From: Micromonospora halotolerans
GTDB lineage: Bacteria; Actinomycetota; Actinomycetes; Mycobacteriales; Micromonosporaceae
NCBI RefSeq assembly: GCF_032108445.1
Contig: NZ_CP134876.1
Span: 1,736,001 to 1,800,000 of the forward strand
DNA length: 64,000 bases
Reading direction: 5' to 3'
This document shows positions 16,857-24,961 of the stretch, piece by piece. A program made the translations under genes and the position numbers. Under the pieces are notes generated by a model, which was not told the DNA's origin, did not search any database, and was given only the letters and a program-made list of their open reading frames with translations. How positions within the stretch are numbered: position 1 is the stretch's first letter; every line of letters begins with the position of its first letter.

Positions 16857-17501
16857 TCAACCGCGGTTGTCACGTACGCGGTGCCAGCGGGCCAGCAGCC
16901 CGCCCTCGGCGACCACTTCCTCACTGGTCATCGCGTATCCGATGTGGTCCCGCCACGCACCGTCGATGTGCATGTAGCGCACGTGGTAGGCCTCCTCGCG
17001 GAAGCCGAGCTTCTCCACCACCCGGCGGGACGGCTGGTTCTCCGGCCGGATGTTCACCTCGATGCGGTGCAGCCCGCCGGGGCCGAACGCGTGGTCCACG
17101 GCGAGGGCCACCGCGGTGGGCATGACGCCGCGGCCGGCGACCCGGGAGTCCACCCAGTAGCCCACGTAGCCGGAGCAGAAGGCGCGCCGCACGATGCTGC
17201 CCACGTTGAGATGGCCGACGAGTCGTTCCTCGCCGTTCTCGCGAAGGCAGACCGCGAACGGCATGCCGTCGCCGGTCCGCGCCGACCGGCGCTGGTCGGC
17301 GTGGACGTAGCGGAACGCGGCCGGCGAGTTCATCTCGTCCCAGCTGCCGGGCAGGTGGGACTCCCAGGGGGACAGCCAGGCCCGGTTGGCCCGCCGGATC
17401 TCCGACCAGCCGGTCGCGTCGGAACGCCGGTACGGCCGCAGCACCACCGGACCGTCTACCAGCACCGCCGGCCATCCCGGCTGCCGCCGGAACCAACTCA
17501 C
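16857..17501 (-). CDS. GNAT N-acetyltransferase (RimJ/RimL-type)
   Basis: Transfers acetyl from acetyl-CoA to an N-terminal or other amino group. The 214-residue protein has the RimJ-like layout: VVLRPYRRSDATGWSEIR at the start, the central GHLNVGSIVRR and GYVGYWVDSRVAGRGVMPTA (the acetyl-CoA loop R-x-x-G-x-G/A form is V-A-G-R-G), then HRIEVNIRPENQPSRRVVEK, the classical late motif. The start GTG 17501 follows GGAAG. It lies 52 bp after glp, within the galU-glp-GNAT-sepX block; its substrate there is unknown. Confidence 0.9.
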   Translation of the reverse strand: MSWFRRQPGWPAVLVDGPVVLRPYRRSDATGWSEIRRANRAWLSPWESHLPGSWDEMNSPAAFRYVHADQRRSARTGDGMPFAVCLRENGEERLVGHLNVGSIVRRAFCSGYVGYWVDSRVAGRGVMPTAVALAVDHAFGPGGLHRIEVNIRPENQPSRRVVEKLGFREEAYHVRYMHIDGAWRDHIGYAMTSEEVVAEGGLLARWHRVRDNRG

Positions 17502-17553
17502 CGAGTCAGCCTTCCGTTCGCTCCCGCGCGGCTCGCATGCCCACTCCTCGCGC

Positions 17554-18867
17554 TCACCGGCGCCGGTCCAGCAGGAGGACGTCCACAGTCGACCCGGCCG
17601 CCGCGGTGGTGACCCGCTCGCCGAGGACGAGCAGGCCGTTCGCCTCGGCCAGGCCGGAGAGGGTGAACGGCCCACCGGCGAGCGGCTGCACGGTGTAGCC
17701 GCCGCCGCGCCGCTCGGCCACGTGCGCCGGGCGGAACTCGCGCAGCCCCACCGGGGACGAGACCGTCTCCAGCAGGTGCGCCCGGACGCTGGGCCGGAAC
17801 ACGGGCTCGGCGCCGGCCAGCAACTGGATGGCCGGGCGGGCCAGCACCTCGAAGCCGATCAGCGCCGCGCCGGGTTCACCGGGAAGACACACCACCGGCA
17901 CCTCCTCGGCGCCGACCGTACCGAATCCGAGGGCCGTTCCGGGATAGAGGGCGACCTCGGTGAAGGTGACCGGCCCGGCCCGGCCGCCCTCCCGGCGGGA
18001 CAGGATCCGGCGGACCATGTCGCCCGGGCCGGTGCCGGTGCCACCGGTGGTGATGATCAGGTCGGCCCGCAGGGTCTGGTCCTCCAGCAGGCCGCGCAGC
18101 GCCTCCGGGTCGTCGTCGCAGATCCCGACCCGGTACGCCAGCGCGCCCGCCTCGGCCGCGGCGGCGGTCAGGGCGTGCGAGTTCGTGTCCACCACCTGCC
18201 CGGGCTGGCTGCCCCGGCCCACGTCGACCAGCTCGTCGCCGGTGGCCACGATGACCACCCGCGGGCTGGGCCGGACCACGACGTGACCGATGCCGGTGGC
18301 GGCGCAGACCGCGACCAGGGCGGGCGAGACGTACGTGCCGGCGGGGGCGAGCAGGGTGCCGGCAGGCAGTTCCTCACCGGCGCGCCGGACGCCGTAGCCC
18401 CGCTTGGGGGCGCGGAAGATCTCCACGGCGGCCATGCCCTGGTCGGTCCACTCCACGGGGACCACCACGTCGGCGCCGACGGGCAGCGGCGCGCCCGCCG
18501 CCACGGAGAAGCAGGAGCCGGGGGTGAGCCGGACCGGCCGCCAGCTCGCCGCGCCCAGGTCGCCGACCACGTTCAGCCGGATGCTGCGGCCACCGGGGAT
18601 ACCGGAGGGGGCCGGGACGTAGCCCGGCCCCCGGCTCCCTCCGGAGATGTCCTCCCAGCGCGCGGCGTACCCGTCCACCGCCGCCTGGTCGAAGGCGGGA
18701 AACGAGTGCGGCGCGACCACGTCCTCGGCGAGGACGTTGCCGTACGCCTGGGTGAGGTCGAGGTCGAGCGGAGGCAGCGCGCGTAACCTGCGCAGCACGC
18801 TGCCCAGGTAGTCGGCGAGCGGCGTCAACTCGTTCGCGGCCGCCTCGGCGTCGGCCGTCGCGGTCAT
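17554..18867 (-). CDS. glp: Gephyrin-like molybdotransferase Glp (MoeA family)
   Basis: A MoeA/gephyrin E-domain protein. MoeA inserts molybdate into molybdopterin; in actinobacteria the galU-linked copy (Glp) has been repurposed to bind FtsZ and its membrane receptor GlpR/SepX. The 437 residues include LAEDVVAPHSFPAFDQAAVDGYA, GAPLPVGADVVVPVE, VVIVATGDELVDVG, the MPT-binding TTGGTGTGPGDMV (canonical is TTGGVSVG) and CLPGEPGAALIGFEVL. Its ATG overlaps the galU stop by 4 bp (ATGA). The altered TTGG motif agrees with a moonlighting role, but catalysis cannot be excluded from sequence. Confidence 0.88.
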   Translation of the reverse strand: MTATADAEAAANELTPLADYLGSVLRRLRALPPLDLDLTQAYGNVLAEDVVAPHSFPAFDQAAVDGYAARWEDISGGSRGPGYVPAPSGIPGGRSIRLNVVGDLGAASWRPVRLTPGSCFSVAAGAPLPVGADVVVPVEWTDQGMAAVEIFRAPKRGYGVRRAGEELPAGTLLAPAGTYVSPALVAVCAATGIGHVVVRPSPRVVIVATGDELVDVGRGSQPGQVVDTNSHALTAAAAEAGALAYRVGICDDDPEALRGLLEDQTLRADLIITTGGTGTGPGDMVRRILSRREGGRAGPVTFTEVALYPGTALGFGTVGAEEVPVVCLPGEPGAALIGFEVLARPAIQLLAGAEPVFRPSVRAHLLETVSSPVGLREFRPAHVAERRGGGYTVQPLAGGPFTLSGLAEANGLLVLGERVTTAAAGSTVDVLLLDRRR

Positions 18868-19859
18868 GTACCGGCACCGCCGGACGTGTCGCGCATCCCG
18901 TTCAGAATCGCCGCGGTGACCGTCTCGTCGCCGGCGTTGACGAACTCGGTCAGCCACTTGCGGAACTCGGCGCCCAGGTCCTCGCGCTCGACGGCGATCT
19001 GCACCACGGTCTGGAGGTAGCCGAGCGGCTGGCCGGTGTCGTAGCGGGTGCCCCGGTAGACGATGGCGTGCACCGGCACGCCCTCGTTGCGCAGGATCTC
19101 CATGGCGTCGGTCAGCTGGATCTCGCCACCGCTGCCCGGCTCGGTGCGCCGGATCGCGTCGAAGATCCGGCCGGGGAGCACGTAGCGGCCGAGGACGGCG
19201 AGGTTGCTCGGCGCGTCCTCCGGCTTCGGCTTCTCCACCATGCCGGTGACCCGCACGACCTCGGCGAGGTCGCCGAACTCGGGCCCGGCCGGCTCGACGG
19301 AGGCGATCCCGTAGCGGGAGGTCTCGGCCGGGTCGACCTCGAAGAAGGCGAGCACGATGCCGCCGGTGCGGGCCTGCAGCTCCAGCATGGCCGGCAGCAG
19401 CGGCTCGGACGGCTTGACGAACTCGTCGCCGAGCAGCACCGCGAAGGGCGCGTCGCCGACGTGGGATTCGGCGTAGCCCACGGCGTGGCCGAGGCCGAGC
19501 TGCTCGGGCTGACGGCAGGTGTAGATCTCGGCCAGGTCCTCGGTGCGCTTGACGGCGGCCAGCAGCTCGGGCTTCTTCTCCAGCCGCTCCTCCAGGTCGG
19601 GCCGGCGGTCGAAGTGGTCCACCATGGCCGTCTTGCCGCGCCCGGTGATCAGCAGCACGTCGTTGAGCCCGGCCTGGGTGGCCTCCTCGACGATGTACTG
19701 GAGCACCGGCCGGTCGACGACCGGCAGCAACTCCTTGGGGACCGCCTTCGTGGCCGGCAGGAACCGGGTGGCCAGGCCGGCGGCCGGGATGACGGCCTTG
19801 ACGGCGCGGGAGCGACCGGTCGCGGCGGTCGCTGAGGGGTTCGCTGAGTGCTCCGACAT
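18864..19859 (-). CDS. galU: UTP--glucose-1-phosphate uridylyltransferase
   Basis: Makes UDP-glucose for wall glycans, trehalose and exopolysaccharide. The 331-residue protein has the nucleotidyltransferase start AVIPAAGLATRFLPATKAVPKELLPVVDRP, then QYIVEEATQAGLNDVLLITGRGK, GLGHAVGYAESHVGDAPFAVLLGDE, and the C-terminal pattern GTRYDTGQPLGYLQTVV. Its stop overlaps the glp start, so the two are translationally coupled; glp, the GNAT gene and sepX follow. Confidence 0.96.
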   Translation of the reverse strand: MSEHSANPSATAATGRSRAVKAVIPAAGLATRFLPATKAVPKELLPVVDRPVLQYIVEEATQAGLNDVLLITGRGKTAMVDHFDRRPDLEERLEKKPELLAAVKRTEDLAEIYTCRQPEQLGLGHAVGYAESHVGDAPFAVLLGDEFVKPSEPLLPAMLELQARTGGIVLAFFEVDPAETSRYGIASVEPAGPEFGDLAEVVRVTGMVEKPKPEDAPSNLAVLGRYVLPGRIFDAIRRTEPGSGGEIQLTDAMEILRNEGVPVHAIVYRGTRYDTGQPLGYLQTVVQIAVEREDLGAEFRKWLTEFVNAGDETVTAAILNGMRDTSGGAGT

Positions 19860-19868
19860 GTCGCGAGA

Positions 19869-22118
19869 CTATCGGCCACGGCTCTGCCGCGGCGGGTGAG
19901 GACCGGAAGACGCGCCGCCCTGTGCCGCCGTCGCGCCGTCCCCGGCGCCGGCCCGGGGCAGTCCGTCGGGCGGACTGACCGCGGCGACCACCACCGGGAT
20001 CTCCTGGGTGGGGACCGGATCGGGGGGCCGGGCCAGCCGGTAGCCGTCGCGGCCGGCGGCCTTGGCCGCGTAGAGCGCCTCGTCGGCGGCGTCGAGAACC
20101 TGCTGCCCGCCGGCCGCGTGGTCGGGGTAGACGGCGATGCCGATGGAGACGGTCACCGGCACCCGGACGACCTCCCCCGCGTGCACCTCGACCGGCACCG
20201 GCTGGCCCCGGATCACCGCGCCGAGCCGCTCGGCGACGATCGTGGCGCCCCGGGCGTCGGTCTCCGGCAGCAGCACCACGAACTCCTCACCGCCGTGCCG
20301 GAACGCCAGGTCGACCTCGCGGATCTCGCCGCGTACCCGGCGGGCGAACTCGACCAGCACCGCGTCCCCGGCGGCGTGGCCCCAGGTGTCGTTGACGTGC
20401 TTGAACCGGTCCAGGTCGAGGGCCAGCACGCTGAGCATCCGGCCGAACCGGTTGGCCCGCTCCACCTCGCGCCGGATCGACTCGCGCAGGTAGCGGTAGT
20501 TCCACAGCCCGGTGAGCGGGTCGGTGAGGGAGAGCCGCTGTGCCTCCTCGTGCACCCGGACGTTCTCCACCGCCACCGCCGCGTGCCCGGCGAAGGTCCG
20601 CAGGGTGACCAGGTCGTCGTCGTCGAACTCGTCCGCGCCGAGCCGGTCGTAGAGGGCGAGCACACCGAGCGCGCACGAGTCGTCGGACGACGGCTCCAGG
20701 TCGCGGCGCGACTCCAGGTCGCGGCGCGGCGCCGGACGCGCCGAGCTGGAGCCGTCAGAGTCGGCCGGCGGGTGGCCGGGCCGCTCCGGGCGCGGTTCCG
20801 TGCCGCGGGGGGCGGCGAAGGGCACCGCCACGTACGTCTCGCAGGACGGCTCCCCGGTCGGCGTGTCCGTCGCCTCCCACCGGCCGCGCAGCGGCTCCCC
20901 GGTGGCGGCCACCCTGCCGAGCACCCCGGCGCCGACCGGCACCCGCAGCGTCGCCGGATCGGCCGGGTCCTCGGTCGGCCAACGGCCGTCCAGCCCCTCG
21001 ACGCACTGGCCGACCAGCGCGCCGTCGCCGTCGACCAGCAGCACGGCGCCGGCCCGGGCGCCGGTGGCGGCGATCGCGCTGTGCAGGATCACCCGCAGGA
21101 TGCGTTGCAGGTCGTGGGTGCTGGCCAGGGTGTCGCCGAGGACGGCCAGGTGGCCGCGGAGCTGGTCCCGGCTGCTGGTCAGGGCGGCCACGTAGCTGCC
21201 GGTCTCCCGGGTCATCCGGTTGAACGCGCCGGCCAGCCGCCCGATCTCGTCGCGGCTGCGGACCGGCACCCGGGTGCTCAGGTCGCCGTGCGCCACCCGG
21301 TCCACGGCGCCCGCCAGCTCGACCAGGGGCCGGGTGGTCACCCGGGCCAGCCGCCAGGCGGCCACCACGGCCAGCAGGGCGGCCAGCACCACCGCGCCGA
21401 CCAGGGCGGCGTAGAGCCCGGGCGGGCGCTCACCCGGCACCGAGAGCACCAGCGGCAGCGGCTGGCCGGGGGCGGGGCCGACCCGGCGCACGTACCGGCC
21501 GTCGGTGGTGCCGGTCACCCGGTCCCCGTCCGCCTGGCGGGCGGCGGCCAGCACCGCTGCGCGTACCTCCCGGGTCTCGGTCGTGTGGGTGATCCGGCCC
21601 GGGTCGTCGAGGAGGGTGACCCCGGCACCGGTCACCGCGGCGAGCCGCGCCACGAACGCCGGGTCGACGGGCTGCGCGGCGGCGACCGTGCCCAGGTCGG
21701 CGCCGGCCGGGTCGCGGAGCCGGACCTGGGCGGCGAGGGCACGCACCGGGCCGGTCGTCGCGTCGGCGGCGCAGTCCTGCCAGGGCCCGGCCGGGCCGCC
21801 GGCGGTGGCGTAGCTGGTGCGGCCGGCCGGGTCGACGATCAGCACGGCGGCGGCCAGGCCCCGGCCCACGACCTGGTCGGCCGCGCGGGACCGGGCGGCC
21901 GGGTCGGCGACCAGCGCGACCGCGTCCGCCGCCGCGCGGAGCTGCTGGCAGAGGGCGTCGACGGAGGTACGCACCCCGGCCGCGGCCACACCCAGCCGCT
22001 CGGTGGCCCGGCCACGGTCGACGGCGCTCAGGGTGGACCCGACGAAGAAGGCGCCGAGCAGGACGGGGCCGAGCACCACCGTGAGGAAGGCCGCCGTCAA
22101 CCGCCCGCGTAGCGTCAA
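19869..22118 (-). CDS. Membrane diguanylate cyclase (sensor-HAMP-GAF-GGDEF)
   Basis: Makes cyclic di-GMP from two GTP. The 749-residue protein has an N-terminal helix (about 8-30), an extracytoplasmic double-CACHE-like sensor region with a C-Q-Q pattern, a second helix near 232-252 (LYAALVGAVVLAALLAVVAAW), a HAMP module (about 253-305), a coiled coil, a GAF domain (about 330-510), then GGDEF with active-site motif GGEEF (FRHGGEEFVVLLPETD) and DLDRFKHVNDTWGHAAGD upstream. No EAL domain follows. The I-site RxxD is not evident directly before GGEEF. It is divergent from the 5-formyl-THF cyclo-ligase gene. Confidence 0.92.
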   Translation of the reverse strand: MTLRGRLTAAFLTVVLGPVLLGAFFVGSTLSAVDRGRATERLGVAAAGVRTSVDALCQQLRAAADAVALVADPAARSRAADQVVGRGLAAAVLIVDPAGRTSYATAGGPAGPWQDCAADATTGPVRALAAQVRLRDPAGADLGTVAAAQPVDPAFVARLAAVTGAGVTLLDDPGRITHTTETREVRAAVLAAARQADGDRVTGTTDGRYVRRVGPAPGQPLPLVLSVPGERPPGLYAALVGAVVLAALLAVVAAWRLARVTTRPLVELAGAVDRVAHGDLSTRVPVRSRDEIGRLAGAFNRMTRETGSYVAALTSSRDQLRGHLAVLGDTLASTHDLQRILRVILHSAIAATGARAGAVLLVDGDGALVGQCVEGLDGRWPTEDPADPATLRVPVGAGVLGRVAATGEPLRGRWEATDTPTGEPSCETYVAVPFAAPRGTEPRPERPGHPPADSDGSSSARPAPRRDLESRRDLEPSSDDSCALGVLALYDRLGADEFDDDDLVTLRTFAGHAAVAVENVRVHEEAQRLSLTDPLTGLWNYRYLRESIRREVERANRFGRMLSVLALDLDRFKHVNDTWGHAAGDAVLVEFARRVRGEIREVDLAFRHGGEEFVVLLPETDARGATIVAERLGAVIRGQPVPVEVHAGEVVRVPVTVSIGIAVYPDHAAGGQQVLDAADEALYAAKAAGRDGYRLARPPDPVPTQEIPVVVAAVSPPDGLPRAGAGDGATAAQGGASSGPHPPRQSRGR

Positions 22119-22201
22119 GCTGCCCCCCGGAAGTCCTGCGCCCCTTCCTGCGATGCTGACACAGAGCGACCGGGAGGCAAGCGTTGCGTCAGGAGTGTTG
22201 C

Positions 22202-22849
22202 GTGCCGGAATTTTCTGATGGAGCGGATGTGACCAAGCGGGACCTGCGGGTCGCGCTGCTCGCCCACCGCCGGACGCTGCCGCCGCCGCGCCGGGCCGAG
22301 GCGGCGGCGTCCGTCCGGGCCGAGCTGGTCGATCTGGTACGTCGGCTGCGGCCGACCCGGATGACCGCGTACGTGCCGGTCGGCTCCGAGCCGGGCGGGA
22401 GCGACCTGCCCGCCGTGCTGCGGGCGGCGCTGGCGCCGGAGGCCGAGCTGCTGCTGCCGGTGCTCCTCGACGACCTCGACCTGGACTGGGCCGCCTACAC
22501 CGGGCCGGAGTCGCTGCGGGCGGCCGGCCGGGGCCTGCGCGAGCCGACCGGGCCGCGCCTGGGGAGCGCGGCGGTCGCCGGGGCCGACCTCGTGGTGGTG
22601 CCGGCGCTGGCGGTGGACCGCCGGGGGTTCCGGCTGGGCCGGGGCGGTGGCTCGTACGACCGGGCGCTGGCCCGGGTGCCCGCCACGGTCCCCACGGTGG
22701 CGCTGCTGCACGACGGGGAGCTGGTCGAGGCGGTTCCGGCGCAGCCGCACGACCGGCCGGTGCGCTTCGTGATCACACCGGCGGAGGGTCTGGTGGGGGT
22801 GCCCGGTGTGGCCCAAGGCGCTTCCGCTGGACGAACCCGGGTTCCATGA
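22202..22849 (+). CDS. 5-formyltetrahydrofolate cyclo-ligase
   Basis: ATP-dependent conversion of 5-formyl-THF to 5,10-methenyl-THF, returning folate stores to the active pool. The protein is about 215 residues. Motifs seen are KRDLRVALLAHRRTL near the start, TAYVPVGSEPGG, DLVVVPALAVDRRGFRLGRGGGSYDRAL (the ATP-binding glycine-rich loop) and PAQPHDRPVRFVITPAEG. Two starts are plausible: GTG 22202 (AGGAG at 22189) and GTG 22229 (GGAG at 22220); the shorter form would begin TKRDLR, closer to the family start. Confidence 0.93.
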   Translation: MPEFSDGADVTKRDLRVALLAHRRTLPPPRRAEAAASVRAELVDLVRRLRPTRMTAYVPVGSEPGGSDLPAVLRAALAPEAELLLPVLLDDLDLDWAAYTGPESLRAAGRGLREPTGPRLGSAAVAGADLVVVPALAVDRRGFRLGRGGGSYDRALARVPATVPTVALLHDGELVEAVPAQPHDRPVRFVITPAEGLVGVPGVAQGASAGRTRVP

Positions 22850-22856
22850 CGCACCA

Positions 22857-22883
22857 TTGGCACTCGAATCCGTCGAGTGCCAA
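22857..22883 (+). promoter_or_regulatory. CIRCE-type HrcA operator upstream of fmdB-like gene
   Basis: TTGGCACTC, nine bases, GAGTGCCAA: the exact 9-N9-9 layout and core GCACTC/GAGTGC of the CIRCE heat-shock operator bound by HrcA. The arms are perfectly complementary and extend two further pairs inward. It sits 29 bp before the GTG of the zinc-ribbon gene and 8 bp after the upstream stop. Confidence 0.75.
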
Positions 22884-22911
22884 GCGGCCGAGCCAAGATC
22901 CGGAGGAGAAC

Positions 22912-23265
22912 GTGCCCACGTACCAGTACGCCTGCACCGCGTGCGGCCACCAGCTCGAGGCGGTGCAGTCCTTCTCCGACGCGCCGCTGACCGAGTGCCC
23001 GGCGTGTGAGGGGCGGCTGCGCAAGGTCTTCAACTCGGTCGGCATCGTGTTCAAGGGCTCGGGCTTCTACCGCACGGACTCCCGTTCGTCCGGTTCCGAC
23101 AGCACCACGAGCGCCACGAGCAAGCCGGCCAAGTCCGAGTCGTCGACCGGCGGCTCGTCCGACAGCTCGTCGTCGGGCTCGGGCAGCGGCTCGTCCGCCG
23201 CGTCGTCCAGCTCGTCCTCCGGTTCGTCGACCAGCAAGGCGCCGGCGGCCAGCAGCTCCTCCTGA
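22912..23265 (+). CDS. FmdB family zinc-ribbon protein
   Basis: A 117-residue protein: a zinc ribbon at residues 1-50 (PTYQYACTACGHQLE, then TECPACEGRLRKVF, two CxxC knuckles), the family tail motif GIVFKGSGFYRTDSR, then a serine-rich low-complexity tail. FmdB-type proteins are annotated as regulators but the role is not settled. The GTG start at 22912, with GGAGGAG upstream, is chosen over an upstream ATG at 22846 because the ribbon begins at once and because the upstream start would put the CIRCE-like operator inside the gene. A hairpin terminator follows. Confidence 0.92.
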   Translation: MPTYQYACTACGHQLEAVQSFSDAPLTECPACEGRLRKVFNSVGIVFKGSGFYRTDSRSSGSDSTTSATSKPAKSESSTGGSSDSSSSGSGSGSSAASSSSSSGSSTSKAPAASSSS

Positions 23266-23282
23266 CGCCTCTTCGTCCCCGG

Positions 23283-23314
23283 AAAGTGGTCATCCCGCGC
23301 GGATGGCCACTTTT
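23283..23314 (+). terminator. Terminator of the fmdB-like gene
   Basis: A 13-bp stem (AAAGTGGTCATCC with GGATGGCCACTTT, one G-T pair), 5-nt loop, followed by TTTT-like CACTTTTCG. It lies 18 bp after the stop. Confidence 0.85.
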
Positions 23315-23357
23315 CGCGTTTCCCGGGGTTTCCCTCCGGTTGGCCGTCACCGGGCGC

Positions 23358-23385
23358 CTGTCCACAGGCCGGCGGGTTATCCACA
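23358..23385. promoter_or_regulatory. Pair of DnaA-box-like 9-mers
   Basis: TTATCCACA at 23377-23385 is a perfect DnaA box and CTGTCCACA at 23358-23366 differs by one base from the actinobacterial form TTGTCCACA. They are in the same orientation, 19 bp apart, in the gap between the zinc-ribbon and SAF genes. Confidence 0.45.
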
Positions 23386-23453
23386 GGTGAGCCGGCGCGG
23401 GCGGCGGGGGCCGCCGCCCGCCGCCTAACCTGCCCGCGTACCGGTCGGGTCGG

Positions 23454-24026
23454 GTGCGCGGGAGGGTGCTGGTGGCGGGTGAGGAGGCATCGCTGCGGCC
23501 GGTGCGCTGGCAGGGGCTGCCCCGGGGGCGCACGCTGCTCCGGGTGGCGCTGGTCGCGGTGCTGCTCGGGCTGGCCGCGGCCGTCCTGCAGACCCCGGAC
23601 GGCTGCCCGCCGGGCACGGTCCCGGCCGTGGCTCCCAGTCCCACCGGCGAGGTCCCGGCCGGTGGAGGCCTCCCGGCCGGTGGAGGCCTTCCGGCCGGTG
23701 GGGGCGCCCCGGCCGGTGGTGATCGTCGCGCCGCCGCCCTGCCGCTGCCGGCCGGGGCGGTCGGAGTGCCGGTCCGGCTCGCCGAGCCGGCCGCGCTCGC
23801 GGTGCTCCGCCCCGGCGCCCGGGTGGACCTGCTGGTCGTGCCGGCCGGCGGGACGGCGGGCGCGGCCACCCTGCTCGCTCCGCGGGCGCTGGTCCTCGAC
23901 GTGGTCGGTGCGGCCGGGGCGGTCGACGGCTCCTCGGCGCTCTACCTGGCGCTCCGCCCGGAGCAGGCGCAGCGCGCGGTCGGCCTGCCCGAGGGCAGCC
24001 GCTTCGCCGTCGTGGTGCGCGGATGA
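23454..24026 (+). CDS. SAF-domain (CpaB/RcpC-like) single-pass membrane protein
   Basis: A 190-residue protein with one N-terminal membrane helix (LLRVALVAVLLGLAAAVLQ, about 29-47), a Gly/Pro repeat linker and a C-terminal SAF-like domain. The domain shows LPAGAVGVPVRLAEPAALAVLRPGARVDLLVV and the ending ALYLALRPEQAQRAVGLPEGSRFAVVVRG, as in RcpC/CpaB pilus-assembly proteins. The linker DNA (23654-23725) is an 18-bp tandem repeat encoding PAGGGL units. No other tad/pilus genes are nearby, so the function stays open. GTG 23469 is an alternative start. Confidence 0.75.
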   Translation: MRGRVLVAGEEASLRPVRWQGLPRGRTLLRVALVAVLLGLAAAVLQTPDGCPPGTVPAVAPSPTGEVPAGGGLPAGGGLPAGGGAPAGGDRRAAALPLPAGAVGVPVRLAEPAALAVLRPGARVDLLVVPAGGTAGAATLLAPRALVLDVVGAAGAVDGSSALYLALRPEQAQRAVGLPEGSRFAVVVRG

Positions 24027-24035
24027 CCTGTCGGG

Positions 24036-24212
24036 TCAGTCCCAGTGCGGCGGGCGCTCGGCGAGCAGCCAGTCGTCGTTGCCGGCGGAGCGCTCGCCCC
24101 AGCCGCGGTCGGTGTCGTCGGTGGTCTGCTCGGGCAGCACCACGAAGTCTTCGCTGAGGTCGACCACGCGGTCGTCGTCGCCGCGCGGGACACGGATGCC
24201 GGGATCGCTCAC
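24036..24212 (-). CDS. Small acidic conserved hypothetical protein
   Basis: A 58-residue acidic protein beginning SDPGIRVPRGDDDRVVDLSE and ending WLLAERPPHWD. It has no membrane helix or cysteine. The GTG start at 24212 is chosen because the upstream part of the frame is antisense to the next gene's leader and low complexity. The function is not recognised. It is convergent with the SAF gene. Confidence 0.5.
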   Translation of the reverse strand: MSDPGIRVPRGDDDRVVDLSEDFVVLPEQTTDDTDRGWGERSAGNDDWLLAERPPHWD

Positions 24213-24331
24213 GAGCGGCAAGGATACCGGGGCGAGGGCGACGGATCGACCGGTCGGGCGGGAACGCCGGGACGCCGTGGCCCGTCGCGTCGGGCGGCCG
24301 ACCGGCCGGCGCGTTGGTAGCGTCGGACGGC

Positions 24332-24919
24332 GTGACGACGCCGAGCGGTGGCAGCCCCGAGGACGAGATCTGGCAACGCCCGGACGAGCCGGCCGGCGCG
24401 GTCCCGACGCCCGGCGAGGACGAGCCCCGCTCGGCGGCCGGCCGGGACCCGGCTCCCGGCCCGGAGGCCGGGAGCGACCAGCCCGACAGCTCGACCGGCG
24501 ACGCTCCGACGGCGCAGGCCAGCCCCTGGTCGCGCGCCGGCCACACCGACAGCCCGTGGGCGAGGCCCGGCCAGAGCGCCGCACCGGCCGGCGGCTGGCC
24601 AGGGCAGGCCGGCGGCTGGCCCGCGCAGACCGGCCCGGCCGGTGGTGGGCCGCAGCAGCCGGCCTCGGCCGGTGGTTGGGGGCCGGGGGGCGCGCCGGCC
24701 GGTTATGCGGGCCCGCCGCCGACCGTCCCGCCGCCGCCCGGCTGGCGGCCGCCGGTGCATGTGCAGCCGACGCCGCCGCGCCGGCTCCCGCCGCAGGACA
24801 TGGCCGCCATGGACCAGGCCGAGGGGCAGGCCCAGCGGGTCACCTACGGCATCGGCGCCGTCGTCGGCGTCGTGCTGGTGCTGCTCACCTGCCTGCTCTG
24901 CTCGCGCCTGCTCTTCTGA
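24332..24919 (+). CDS. Proline/glycine-rich tail-anchored membrane protein
   Basis: A 195-residue protein, almost all disordered and rich in Pro, Gly, Ala and Trp (repeats of AGGWPGQ type). It has a short charged segment (QDMAAMDQAEGQAQR) and one C-terminal helix (YGIGAVVGVVLVLLTCLLCSRLLF), i.e. a tail anchor with most of the chain probably in the cytoplasm. It belongs to the style of proline-rich one-helix proteins repeated in this window, but no domain is recognised. The start is GTG 24332. Confidence 0.6.
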   Translation: MTTPSGGSPEDEIWQRPDEPAGAVPTPGEDEPRSAAGRDPAPGPEAGSDQPDSSTGDAPTAQASPWSRAGHTDSPWARPGQSAAPAGGWPGQAGGWPAQTGPAGGGPQQPASAGGWGPGGAPAGYAGPPPTVPPPPGWRPPVHVQPTPPRRLPPQDMAAMDQAEGQAQRVTYGIGAVVGVVLVLLTCLLCSRLLF

Positions 24920-24961
24920 GCCGGCCGGGACGCCTCGGCTGGGCGGCCCGGCCGGTCCGGG

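Noticed and set aside
19848..22112. Long plus-strand frame opposite the diguanylate cyclase
   Set aside because: Antisense shadow with Gly/Arg/His/Val-rich non-protein-like composition; the minus strand has clear HAMP, GAF and GGEEF motifs.
22857..22883. Reading the CIRCE-like stem as the terminator of the cyclo-ligase gene
   Set aside because: There is no U-tract, and the exact GCACTC-N9-GAGTGC core is far more specific than a random stem, though a dual role cannot be excluded.
23358..23385. Replication origin at the DnaA-box pair
   Set aside because: Only two boxes, no dnaA/dnaN/gyrB genes and no AT-rich unwinding region nearby.
23654..23725. CRISPR-like repeats in the SAF gene
   Set aside because: The 18-bp units are head-to-tail without spacers and encode a Gly/Pro linker; they are coding tandem repeats.
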